A stretch of DNA of 64,000 bases, from the NCBI RefSeq assembly GCF_031755915.1, contig NC_083389.1, positions 21,761,001 to 21,825,000 of the forward strand, read 5' to 3'. Position numbers and translations under genes: made by a program. Positions 9,201 through 18,823 of this stretch are shown in pieces (the stretch's first letter is position 1; every line of letters begins with the position of its first letter). The stretch is from Ziziphus jujuba (taxonomy: Eukaryota > Streptophyta > Magnoliopsida > Rosales > Rhamnaceae). A model generated the notes under the pieces. That model was not told where the DNA came from, made no database searches, and saw only the letters and a program-made list of their open reading frames with translations.

Positions 9201-11764
9201 CTAATTCGAAGCATAAGACAATGGATTCGTACATCTCTGCCTATAATGTCCAACACCACCGCATCGGCTACATCTACGTCCAATAACATTTTCACCTTGG
9301 GATGGTATGCGTTGCATCCTCGGTCTACCGGCTCGCCTACGTGTCCATCTTGGTGGAAGAACAATGCGACTTGCCATGTCATCCGGGACATGCCACTGTT
9401 TTTCATCTAACAAAGGATAAATGGACTCAGCATAAGCTGCACGATATGCATCCGCGGTGTAGTAATGAGAACACATGCCATAAGGAGCAATTTTTCGGTC
9501 TCTGCAAGCGGCAAGACAATGATCACAAGGATATTGATCAAGATCGAAGACTTTACATGAGCATGTTTTTTATTGGAGATTAACTGTACCCCTCAAACTC
9601 CCACCTTCCACAAGAAATTCATGCATATTAATGGCTTTCACACGTAGTCCGATGGACTCCAAATTTCGTAGTTTGAGTTGCTCTTCCATATGGTCAGTCA
9701 CAGGCTTTGTCAATTTTGCACCTGTAGTACGTCGCTCATAAAACCACCTTTGCAGTAAATCCCGTATGTGCTCTATTAATGCTACTATTGGCATCTCTCT
9801 AGCATCTAGCAGAATGTCATTCAAGCTTTCTGCAATATTGGTGGTCATGATAGTGTACCTTCTACATGGACAAAGAGAACGTGCCCACCTTGTAGGGTCA
9901 CATGATCGAATATACTGGGCAGCCCTATTGTTTTTTGCCTCAATTTGCCCCATATAAAACTCAAAATCTTCAACCAAATATGCACTAGCTGCGAGCATGA
10001 AACATTGTATTATTGATTCATCTTTCGCATATCTATTTGCTTTAATATTTCTGCTTATATGGTACGTGCACACGCATGGTATGCATTGGGAAAAACTTTG
10101 CGTAATGCCCTTTCAATAGCGGGGTGTCTATCACTCACGAACACCAAATCTGGAAAATCTCCGATGGCATCCTTTAGGTTTTGGAAAAACCATGTATATG
10201 CTTGCTCGTTCTCTCCATCTCCAATGCCGAAAGCCAAAGGATATATTTGCTTATTGCCATCCATGCCCGATGCAATATACATGTACCATTTGTATTTCCC
10301 TTTCAATGTAGTTGCATCAACAGCCAACACGGGTCTTATGTGGGATTTAAATCCCCTAATGCTTGCTCCAATCGCCATAAAGAAATATACAAAATTGTTA
10401 TTATCGTCTGTTTTGATACGTGTAACAGTCCCAGGGTTCTTCGACACTAACTCATAACAGTAGACAGGTAACTTAGCAAACTTCTCCTCTGGAGATCCCC
10501 TAACACTGTTAAGTGCATACTCTTTACCTCTCCATGCTTTGTTGTAGCTTATATTCACCCCATATTTCTGCAAAAAATCATGTTGAATTTCTTTGGGTTT
10601 GTAAACACATGCAATACCTTCATATTTAGATTTGATACATTGGGCGATAACCCGGCTACTGGCTTGCTTGTGTTCTCGATGCACAATATCTAACGAGCAA
10701 CTGTGTACATTATCAAAAATTCTCACAAAAAATATTTCTCCATTTTTAAATGTGGTTGCACGTAGTCGCCATTTACAAGTATTTTCCAAGCATACAACCT
10801 CATACCGTTGTGTAGTTGACCGTGTCACCTTGAACTCCTTATTTTCTCGCATGCAATAGATACTCATTTTATTCTGTAGGTCACGTTTGTTGCGAAATAA
10901 TTGTCCAACTACTATGCTCTCACAGCTAGTGAACTTTGACGAAAATATGGCCATAGAACCACTTCTGTTGCTCGATGATATGTGGTCACTTGTAGCACGA
11001 TGAACCCTAACATCATCAACTCCTTCATTGTTCATTTCAGGATGCATATCATTATCATTGTCCGGCAACTCATGATCAAAATCTACATCATTATGATCAA
11101 CATCATCCCCTGCTGCATTGTAATTCTCATCATGATCAATATGATGCAACTGCTCATACTCCTCGTCGTTAGGAAACCGTTCAGCATAATCACCTCCAAC
11201 ATCAACTCCTTCGTGGATGTTAAATGATGTCCAGGCCCCACGAACATCAACTTGATCTCTAAACTGAGTTTCTTGAACCATAATTTCCTGAGATGTAGCC
11301 TGAATAGGTTCAGTACCGGAAGCTTGTGGTAGACGAGCGCCAATTGGAGGACAAGAAAAAGAATGAAGATTACTCCCACTATCCGAAGCAAATGCTGTTT
11401 GATGAACATTTCTACATACATGTTCAACTTTCGAAATCACCTCAACATACAATGGAGGCCGTATCATTGTCATCCCTCCATTCCTCACTTCTTGAAGAAA
11501 GCATTTCACATCCCTATCACATCGTATTTCTGTAGGATCCAACTTTTCTGCACATCGTCCATATATCCATTTTAGCTTTAGCAAATATTCATTTTGATCT
11601 ATCTCAATAGAATTGAAAATCTCATCCTCTAACTCTGATTTTGTGCATCTCTTGCCGACAGAAACCATTACATTTTTACCATTTCGATATTCCCAATCAC
11701 CACTATCATTTTGTACCAATGTTCCATTGTATAAAACCGCAATTACAATGTCATCATCTTCCAT
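9201..11764 (-). pseudogene. MULE (MuDR-type) transposase, frameshifted and with an in-frame stop
   Basis: The first segment (11764-10055, 569 aa) has an N-terminal MuDR-like region and a zinc-binding-like domain (CLENTCKWRLRATTF, ending in VHSCSLD). It then has the catalytic core with Asp in LAVDAT (residue ~483) and Asp in VSDRHP (~545). The second (10073-9570) continues with YHISRNIKAN and TNIAESLN, which would hold the catalytic Glu. The third (9569-9201) has a SWIM finger (CSC..YPCDHC) and a CCHC knuckle (CSRCGGVGHYRQRC). A frameshift lies at about 10063-10075 (the frame changes within YHAC..YHIS). A TAA at 9570-9572 then breaks the frame just before the SWIM domain. The start at 11764 (MEDDDI) is the first ATG of the frame. 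Intact proteins of this type excise and insert MULEs; this copy is probably inactive. Confidence 0.9.
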
Positions 11765-11896
11765 TTTACTACAAAATTAAATGAATAACGTTAAACTAAA
11801 TCAATAAATATATAAAATTTTGAATAATACTAAACAAACATATTAACTGTATTAAAAAAGTTGATTCTGTTTTTTTTTTCGGGTCAAATATAGCTT

Positions 11897-12094
11897 TTTT
11901 CCTACTGGCGGAAAATTGGCGGAAAACTGGCAGAAAATGGCGGAAAATTGGCGGAAAACTAGCAGAAAATTGGCGGAAAACTAGCGAAAAACTGGTGGAA
12001 AACTGGCGGAAAATTGGCGGAAAACTGGCGAAAAATTGGCGGAAATTTTGCGAAAACTGACAAACTGGAGGAAATTGGCGGAAGTTCATCTTTT
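11897..12094. repeat. ~11-bp GGCGGAAAACT tandem array in the MULE
   Basis: About fifteen degenerate copies of (T/C)GGCGGAAAA(T/C)T lie head to tail, with variants such as TAGCAGAAAAT, TGGTGGAAAAC and TGGCGAAAAAC. The array lies just upstream of the transposase start and before the right terminal repeat. Read on the minus strand it gives a phenylalanine- and proline-rich frame that is only the repeat translated. Confidence 0.88.
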
Positions 12095-12512
12095 TCGCCA
12101 AATTTCCTCCGTTTTTACTGTTTTTCATGATTTTTCAGTTTTACACAAAATTTCTCCCATTTTCAAACCATATGCCACTTAAGTATCTTTAAAATCACAT
12201 ATAACATCTCATAAATCAATTTCTTGCATACCCATATCAAATAAAAAGCTTAAAAAACCCTAAACTAATAAAACTTACAAGAAAAAAGAGAAAGAGAAAA
12301 AACAAAAAAAACACATATTTCTTTACTTTCATCTAACAAGAAAAATGATAAAATTTTTACTTGATTTTAGTTTGAGATATGAGAAAATACAAAAAAATGA
12401 GAGTGAGAGACGATGAGATGCAAACAGTGACCTTAGAGAAACCCCTCGAACGGCTGTGTAGAGGAAGAAAGGAAAGGGTAAAAAAAAAACCTTTTGCGTA
12501 ATTTTCAATTTT
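12095..12512. other. MULE interior upstream of the transposase
   Basis: AT-rich non-coding DNA between the GGCGGAAAA array and the right terminal repeat. It is the likely promoter and 5' UTR side of the minus-strand transposase, but no specific site was recognised. Confidence 0.4.
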
Positions 12513-12613
12513 ATCAAGGGTATTTTTGTCCCAAGGTGGTTAGTTTTTTTAAAAAAAAAATTTTGCTATTTTTCTAAAATAGAGTTGTAAGGTGGCTATT
12601 TATCAAAAAACTC
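12513..12613 (-). repeat. Right terminal inverted repeat of the MULE
   Basis: Inverted partner of 5691-5808. It is followed directly by the second copy of the 9-bp target duplication TTTATTCCC at 12614-12622. Confidence 0.88.
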
Positions 12614-12642
12614 TTTATTCCCTTGGGTTTAATGATCCCAAA

Positions 12643-13746
12643 GGGGAATTTGGCCCAATAACCCTGTTTGAAGGAGGCTATTGCATTTTTTCTGAAAGCG
12701 GAGTACGAAAAGAAAGAGGAAGAGAAAGTGAGAGAGAACGGTGAAACGGCTTGGGACGAACGGAGAGTTCTTCAAGAATAGTAATCAGATCAACTTTTCT
12801 TCTCTATGTTTTTATTTTTCCTTTTGTTTTCGAAACCATCAATTCATAAGAATATATAAAACGAAAATAATATACATGATCAGTAATCACCGACATGGTT
12901 GAAAGCCTAGTAATGAGATCAACTGGCCTCTTTCCTTGAAATGATTTAGATTCGGAATGCCAAAAATCAAATTGCAAAGCAAAAGATCTACAGCCGAAAG
13001 TAAAAGCAAAACTGTGGTGGCAGGAACTGTTGAGCAATGTCAATTTTTCCATTGATGTATCCCAGTTGTTGCTTCATCTCCCATTCGGTTCAGTTTATAC
13101 TATTTGGCTTTTAAAGTTGTGGATCGGCTCATTACTAATTGCAACCAAAGTTTCAAATGAATCGGTGGGCATAGTAAGTAGACAAAAAAAAAAAGAAATA
13201 ATAATAAAAAAAAAGCCCCAGCCAATGGTTTTTATTTATTTATTTCTTTATGTTTTTTTTTACTTGAATTTTCTAGTAAAAAAAGAAAGAAAAAATGAAA
13301 GAAAAATTGCTCTCCAGAACCCCCCCAAAAAAAAAAAGGGAAAAAAAAGAAAATTTTTGTTGCTTATCTTCTGGTCTCCCAAAAAAAAAAAAAAAAAAAG
13401 AAAAAAAAGAAAAAGCTAGACCTTTGTTATTGGGATTTGATAGTTCCAAACATTGGTAAATTCTTGAGCTCCCATGCGACTCTTTCTTGGCTTTCAAGAG
13501 AAATGAATTGCATTTTTCATTAGTTTTTTATCTTCAAAGTTCAATGGGATTGTGTATGGGTTTGGGAAGAAGAAAGAAGGAAAGCAGTGCAGGGATTGTG
13601 CTTCTCAGGGAAGGAGGAAAGAAAAAAGTAATATTTTATTTTAATGGAGGGTAAAATAGGAACAGATTGGCAGATATAAAAAATTTGAAAGAGAAGGGCA
13701 TATTTCATTAGCCACCTATTTTGGTGGGTATTGGGCCACATTCCCC
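12643..13746. mobile_element. Non-autonomous MULE-like element, 1.1 kb
   Basis: The left end GGGGAATTTGGCCCAATAAC and the right end, read on the minus strand as GGGGAATGTGGCCCAATACC, are inverted repeats. Weaker similarity continues through GGCTAtTGcAT-type blocks for about 55 bp. The element is flanked by TGATCCCAAA (12633-12642 and 13747-13756), a 10-bp match that contains a 9-bp Mutator-type duplication. No transposase is present. The interior is purine-rich at the left (about 12700-12760), with poly-A tracts at 13180-13420, and I recognise no captured gene in it. Confidence 0.82.
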
Positions 13747-13756
13747 TGATCCCAAA

Positions 13757-14769
13757 TGCTTGTTTTGTGGCTTCTTTTTTTACTCGTTAATTGGCAGACC
13801 AAGTTAGAGAAGATTTATGGATCTTGTTTTGGCGTGTGAACTTTCTTTTCTTATGGTGGTTACAATCATGAGCAAGAGCAACATGCACTGTCAAATTGCG
13901 TTCTTCGCAATTTTTTTTTTTTTTTTTTTTGGTGAACGTATTATATGACACTCTTTACATGTTAAAAATACTTCTAGAATACATAAGGTCTTTTCTCTTC
14001 TTTTTTTTTTTCTTGGGTTAAATTTGAATACATAAGGTCTGATTTGGAAATAAGTTACATAAGATCTCATTTGGTAACAAGTTGATATTTGCTTTTTAAT
14101 TTTGAAATTTTTTTTTTTTGAACCTTTTAGATATTAGTTAGTGTTAATTTCGACCTTTATTTATTTTATTTTTTTTACCTTTTATATATTAGTTAGTATT
14201 AGTTAAAGTTTATTAGATATTTCAATTAACTATAAACTTAAATTGGAAAAAACAACATAATTACCAAATTGAAAAATATTTACATTTTGTTTTCTTTAAA
14301 TTGCTAGCTTTTTAAGATGACTAACAAATTTCAATTACCACTAACTAAAACTAACCAACATTTAAAATAAGTAAATTACATCTAATTGTGTAGAAGGAAA
14401 AAAATGAAGTTATCAAATGATACTTAAAAAAAAGGCTTGTCCAATTTTCAACCAGTATTCTTCAATCCTGGTTTTCCTTTCACCCTTATGTATACATTTT
14501 TTTTTTTAACACCATAAAAAATAGTTTATATATTTACATATATTTTATTTGATTTTAATTGCCTTTAAAAAAAAATTTATGTTGATAAAGTGGTTATATA
14601 TATATATATATATAAGCTATTGGATTGCACATTAAGATTAGAATTGAAAAGCAAATATAGGCAAGCATAAAATAACAAGGAAATGATCCTAATTCCTCTT
14701 AATAATATTATATTTAAAGTCAAAATTTTTGGTATAGTCTAATAAAAATCATATAAGGTTGACTCCGTA
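13757..14769. other. Intergenic, partly duplicated from the CTL region
   Basis: AT-rich with long T runs. The block near 13880-14040 (GCACTGTCAAATTG, TTTACATGTTAAAA, ATACATAAGGTC) resembles 2140-2220, so it appears to be another copy of the CTL-side intergenic DNA. No gene is seen. Confidence 0.55.
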
Positions 14770-15266
14770 GTTATGCTATTACACACATCTACACCTTGAA
14801 AATCATGATTCAAAGATAGTATTGGAATGGAAGGAAATTGATATAAATTATTGAAAAAAAATTTGATCGGTAACATAAAAATTATTTATTTATTTATTTT
14901 TAGTTAACTCTATTTTTGGATGTTTAGTTTGACTTTGTTGTCAATTTCAACCTAGGACATTCATTGTCATTTTTTTTTTAAAAAAAACAAGAAAAGTTCT
15001 AGTTGCACTACCAAACGAATTCTATATAGTTTCATTATAAATTTATATTTTTATCCTTATTTAAAATTATTATTAAAGATATTTATAATTAAGCATATTT
15101 ATGTTTAGAAATATAAGATTCAATATTTTAAATGTTTTCAGAAATATGTAATTGAATATCTTAAGTATATTTAGAAGTATGCAATCGAACGTTATGTTAT
15201 TACACATCTACACCTTGAAAATCATGATTCGAAGATGGCATTGGAATGGAAGGAAATTGGTATAAA

Positions 15267-15312
<46 letters not shown>

Positions 15313-15634
15313 AACATAAAAATTATTTATTCTTTTTTTTTTTTTGGTTAACTCTATTTTTGGATGTTTAGTTTGTTATCAATTTCAACCTAGGACATTC
15401 ATTGCCATTTTTGAAAAAAAAAAGAAAAAAAAAAAAGAAGTTTTAGTTGCACTACCAAACGGATTCTATAGAATTTCCTTATAAATTTATATTTTTACCC
15501 TTATTTAAAATTACTATTAAAAATATTTATAATTAAACATATTTATGTTCAGAAATATAAGATTCAACATTTTAAATGTATTCAGAAATATATAATTGAA
15601 TATCTTAAGTATATTTAGAAGTATGCGATCGAAC
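14770..15634. repeat. Tandem duplication, two copies of ~421-444 bp
   Basis: Unit 1 is 14770-15190 and unit 2 is 15191-15634. Both start GTTATG(C/T)TATTACACA and end TTTAGAAGTATGC(A/G)ATCGAAC. They share ACACCTTGAAAATCATGATT and TCAATTTCAACCTAGGACAT. The length difference comes mainly from a (TA)n run at about 15275-15308 and poly-A tracts in unit 2. Non-coding. Confidence 0.92.
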
Positions 15635-15800
15635 GTTTTTAGATATAAATATCTCATATGTATTTAGAAGCATGCGACTAAAAATCTCAAATGTATTCAG
15701 AAATATACAACTAAACATTTTCAAATATGAATATTTCAAATATATTCAGAAGTATATGACTAAACATCTCAAACGTATTCAGAAGTATACGACCGAATAT
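15540..15800. repeat. Degenerate minisatellite, ~35-bp unit
   Basis: Repeated blocks close to GTATTCAGAAGTATACGACT, followed by AAACATCTCAAAT, occur about seven times with drift in length and sequence. It starts inside the second unit of the tandem duplication and runs past it. Non-coding. Confidence 0.75.
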
Positions 15801-17152
15801 CTTTTGAGACGTTCATAATTTTGAGACTGAACATTTAAACAAATATATCTTTCTATTGTTCAAAAGTGTTTTAACTAGAATAAAAATTTCTTAAAATTTC
15901 CATGACTAGTTTTTTCGTTCAAACGTATTATGAATAGTTTTCATGAAGTGTTGTTTGATTTGTAAGTGATTTATGGAAAAAAAAAAAAAGTATTTTTTTT
16001 ACTTAGGTAAAATTTTATGAATTGTGAATATTTTAAGTATTAAAAATATTATATGGAGTTATTTTTTTTTATATATTTAAATGGTAGTATACAAAACGAT
16101 ACTATATAGAGTTCGTTTAACATTTTGAAAAGAACTTAAAAAAATTAAGTATTTATTATTTAGTTTCAATTTAAATCCTATATTTTTAGGGGAGTGTATT
16201 AAATTCAAAGTTTAATAGATTTAAAATGAATTATAAATTTTAAAGGATTTGATGTATTGTTATAAAATTTCATAAAGAAATCCAATAAAATCTTTAGAAT
16301 TAAGTTTGGATTTTATATTGATAATTTTCTCCTCAATTTCACTATTAAAGTTCTTTCAAATCCTTTAAAATTTATCATTTTTTTAAAAAAAAATTCAAAA
16401 TCAACTACTTTTTAAATACCACCAGATTTTTAAAATATTATATAAAGTTCAAATTGAATACACCTAGATTTTAATAGACTTTTATGAAATCCATTAAAAT
16501 TTGAATTGAATATCATTGCATTTATATAAACTCCTTTAAAATCTAAATCGAATACCTCTAAACTTTCAGTACTTTTTAAATCCGTCAAATTTTAAATTAA
16601 ATACATTCCCTTAATTTTTTTCAATTGAGACTCCAGTTTCAACTTTATAAGGGTCCAAAAGTATAATTTTAATATTATCTTTTCGGGTCTTTTATTGTTA
16701 TTATCTTTACATCATTCTAGATGCTATTGAAAATTTCTAGTGGTATAAAATGATTGAATGTTATATATTTCATTAACAACATGTACAGTTAGCTACCAAA
16801 AATAAAATTTAAAAATTTTTAAAAAAATGCACAATTCAGCTAATGACAATGGCGACTCCTCATTCCTATGCATTTCTATGGGAATAAGCTAGTGATCATG
16901 AATGTAGCCAAGATTTAAAAACAGAGTGCACTTCTATAATTTTTTTAAAATGTAATTTGATGGTATAAAGAAGTTTTGTTAAACAAAAAGAATAAATGCA
17001 CCCAAGGAAATAGGTATGAGTTCAATCTCATATAATTATCATAGTAAATGTGTTAACTTAAAAAATAAAAACTAAAAGACAATAAAATATGAAAGTAAAC
17101 AACATACAATGCATACACAATAAATAACTACTTAAATCCTAAATTACACAAT
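15801..17152. other. Intergenic, AT-rich, holding one MITE
   Basis: Apart from the Tourist-like MITE at 16190-16610, only AT-rich DNA without coding potential is seen. The LINE target duplication begins at 17153. Confidence 0.6.
16190..16610. mobile_element. Tourist-like (PIF/Harbinger) MITE, 421 bp
   Basis: The left end GGGGAGTGTATTAAATTCAA and the right end, read on the minus strand as GGGAATGTATTTAATTTAAA, form terminal inverted repeats. The element is flanked by TTA on both sides (16187-16189 and 16611-16613), the 3-bp target preference of PIF/Harbinger MITEs. The interior consists of short inverted TTTAAAAT-type blocks and has no coding capacity. Confidence 0.75.
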
Positions 17153-17394
17153 ACTTCAAAATTTAAGAGAGAAACACAAAAAGTGCCAGTTTTGTACCAT
17201 AACAACTTTACGTATGTGATTCTAGAAGAAAGTGAGATATTGATTACAAAAGCTGCATTTTCTTCTTGTGAGAGGAATCTAACCAAGGTGTTAGCGGTTC
17301 ACTAGCGGAGGCTTCAATGAAAATTCCAGTGTAGTGTTGTTGTTTATTTAGTTAGATAAATAGTAGTTGGCAAGTTCCTTGAAAGCTGGAGGTC

Positions 17395-18231
17395 ATGGAA
17401 TCAGAAGAGATTAGTGATAGAAATCAAGGCCCACTCCCTATGTTGGAACTAACGGTAGATGTAGCAGATGCACAGAGAAAATCAAATTTAGCATTGGTTG
17501 GAAAAATCATCACAGAGAAATTGATAAAGAAAAAGACAATTCAAATGATCATAAGAAGAATTTGGTTCACCAACGATTTTGTAAGGGTTGAACAACTATG
17601 CAACAGCACCTTTCTATTTTCATTCAAGAAGGAAGGAAACCAGGCCAAAGTATGGAACAGAAGACCGTGGATGATCAACGACACTCATCTGCTTCTTAAA
17701 GAATGGAGTCCCCAAATAAACCTCAAAGATTTGGACGTCAAAATCTCCACTCTTTAGGTGCAGGTACATGGCCTTCCACTACAGTTTATGAATATAGATA
17801 ATGCCAAGAAAATTGGATGTTTATCAGTCAAGTGATTAAGTGTGAAGACACATCCAGAAAGAATATTTTGGGAATGAAATTCTTAAGAATGCAGGTTCAA
17901 ATAGACATTACAAAACCTATTCCCATTAGTTTCTTTCCAAAAATCTGGAAAAGAAAAATTCTTGATCCAATTTGCTTACGAAAAATTAGGCAATCTGTGT
18001 TACAACTGTGGACTATTAGGGCACCTGAAAAATACCTGCAGCCTTCCACAAACTTCAAATCCAAAGGGAGGAGACATGTATGGTGTGTGGTTAAAAGCTG
18101 AAGCTAAAGCGTATTCGGTGATTAATGAAGGCAGTTATCTCAGGAAAGTTAAGAACCCTAAAACAAATTATTTTGATTCTTTCATAAAGGAAGATTTGGG
18201 TCAAGAAGAGGACGAGTAGAACAGAAAGAAC
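17395..18231 (+). pseudogene. LINE ORF1-like protein (DUF4283 plus CCHC knuckle), broken
   Basis: The first frame (17395-17757) carries the DUF4283-type pattern of plant LINE ORF1, with FVRVEQLCNSTFLFSF and KVWNRRPWMINDTHLLLKEW. After a stop and frame changes, 17962-18219 has the knuckle CYNCGLLGHLKNTC (C-x2-C-x4-H-x4-C). Further lysine- and glutamate-rich frames at 18232-18697 may be its tail. Members bind nucleic acid and package LINE RNA. Several stops separate the pieces. Confidence 0.8.
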
Positions 18232-18823
18232 ATGGAGAAGGAGAATCTAAGTTCAAGCCTCATCGGGGAAGAAACAAGGATCATTGACAGCATGGTGGAG
18301 AGGGACATGCGGACCAAGATAAGAGGGAGGCTTGAGAAGCGGGAGCGAACCCTATACCTAGGGATAAGGGAGTTCTTGTGTCAGAGCCGCCTAACAAAGT
18401 TTCAAATCTATTTCCAAACTATAACCCTAGAAGACAGGTAAAAGAAGCTACGGATTTTGTAGAGGAGACACAAAGGGAAAGGCAAATAAACGAATTTTGA
18501 AAGAGCAAGTAGATTTGGAGATAGAGACCACCCAACCTGCCATATCAGAGACCAAAGCAATAACAAATGAAGAGGACGATACTTTTTTAGTAAACCAAAA
18601 TGAAGAGACCAAGGAAAAAAGGAAAGTGAGCTATAAAAAAAAAGCCCTCAGATTGTTGGCCCAAAGAGTTCACAAAAAGCCTCAAAAAAAGAAGTGAGGC
18701 TATTGAAGGATTTAAAGCCCATCAAGACAGGCACAAAAAGGATTTCATTCTAAAGGAGGCTTCTGACCCGATTCCATAAATAGGACCAGATAGGCCTTTA
18801 GAAGAAAACTCATATGTAATTAT

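Larger units (their letters stand above)
5691..12613. mobile_element. Autonomous-type Mutator-like element (MULE), 6.9 kb, now decayed
   Basis: The ends form inverted repeats of about 100-120 bp. The left end begins GGGTTTTTTCGAAAAATAGC and the right end, read on the minus strand, begins GAGTTTTTTGATAAATAGCC. Similarity continues through a shared TTTTAGAAAAATAG block. The element is flanked by an exact 9-bp target duplication TTTATTCCC (5682-5690 and 12614-12622), the Mutator hallmark. Inside are a minus-strand transposase (9201-11764), a plus-strand Ulp1-like protease (7882-8349), a captured plus-strand exon of a UBTD-type gene (7212-7334) and three short-repeat arrays. Ulp1-carrying MULEs are known in plants; the ubiquitin-domain-family exon next to it is the unusual part. 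Confidence 0.92.

Noticed and set aside
11796..12128. Minus-strand 110-aa frame rich in FRQF and FPP repeats
   Set aside because: It is the translation of the 11-bp GGCGGAAAACT array, not a gene.
12804..13419. Frames of 82 and 129 aa inside the small MULE
   Set aside because: Low-complexity Lys-rich or AT-driven translations with no motif; no captured gene could be named.
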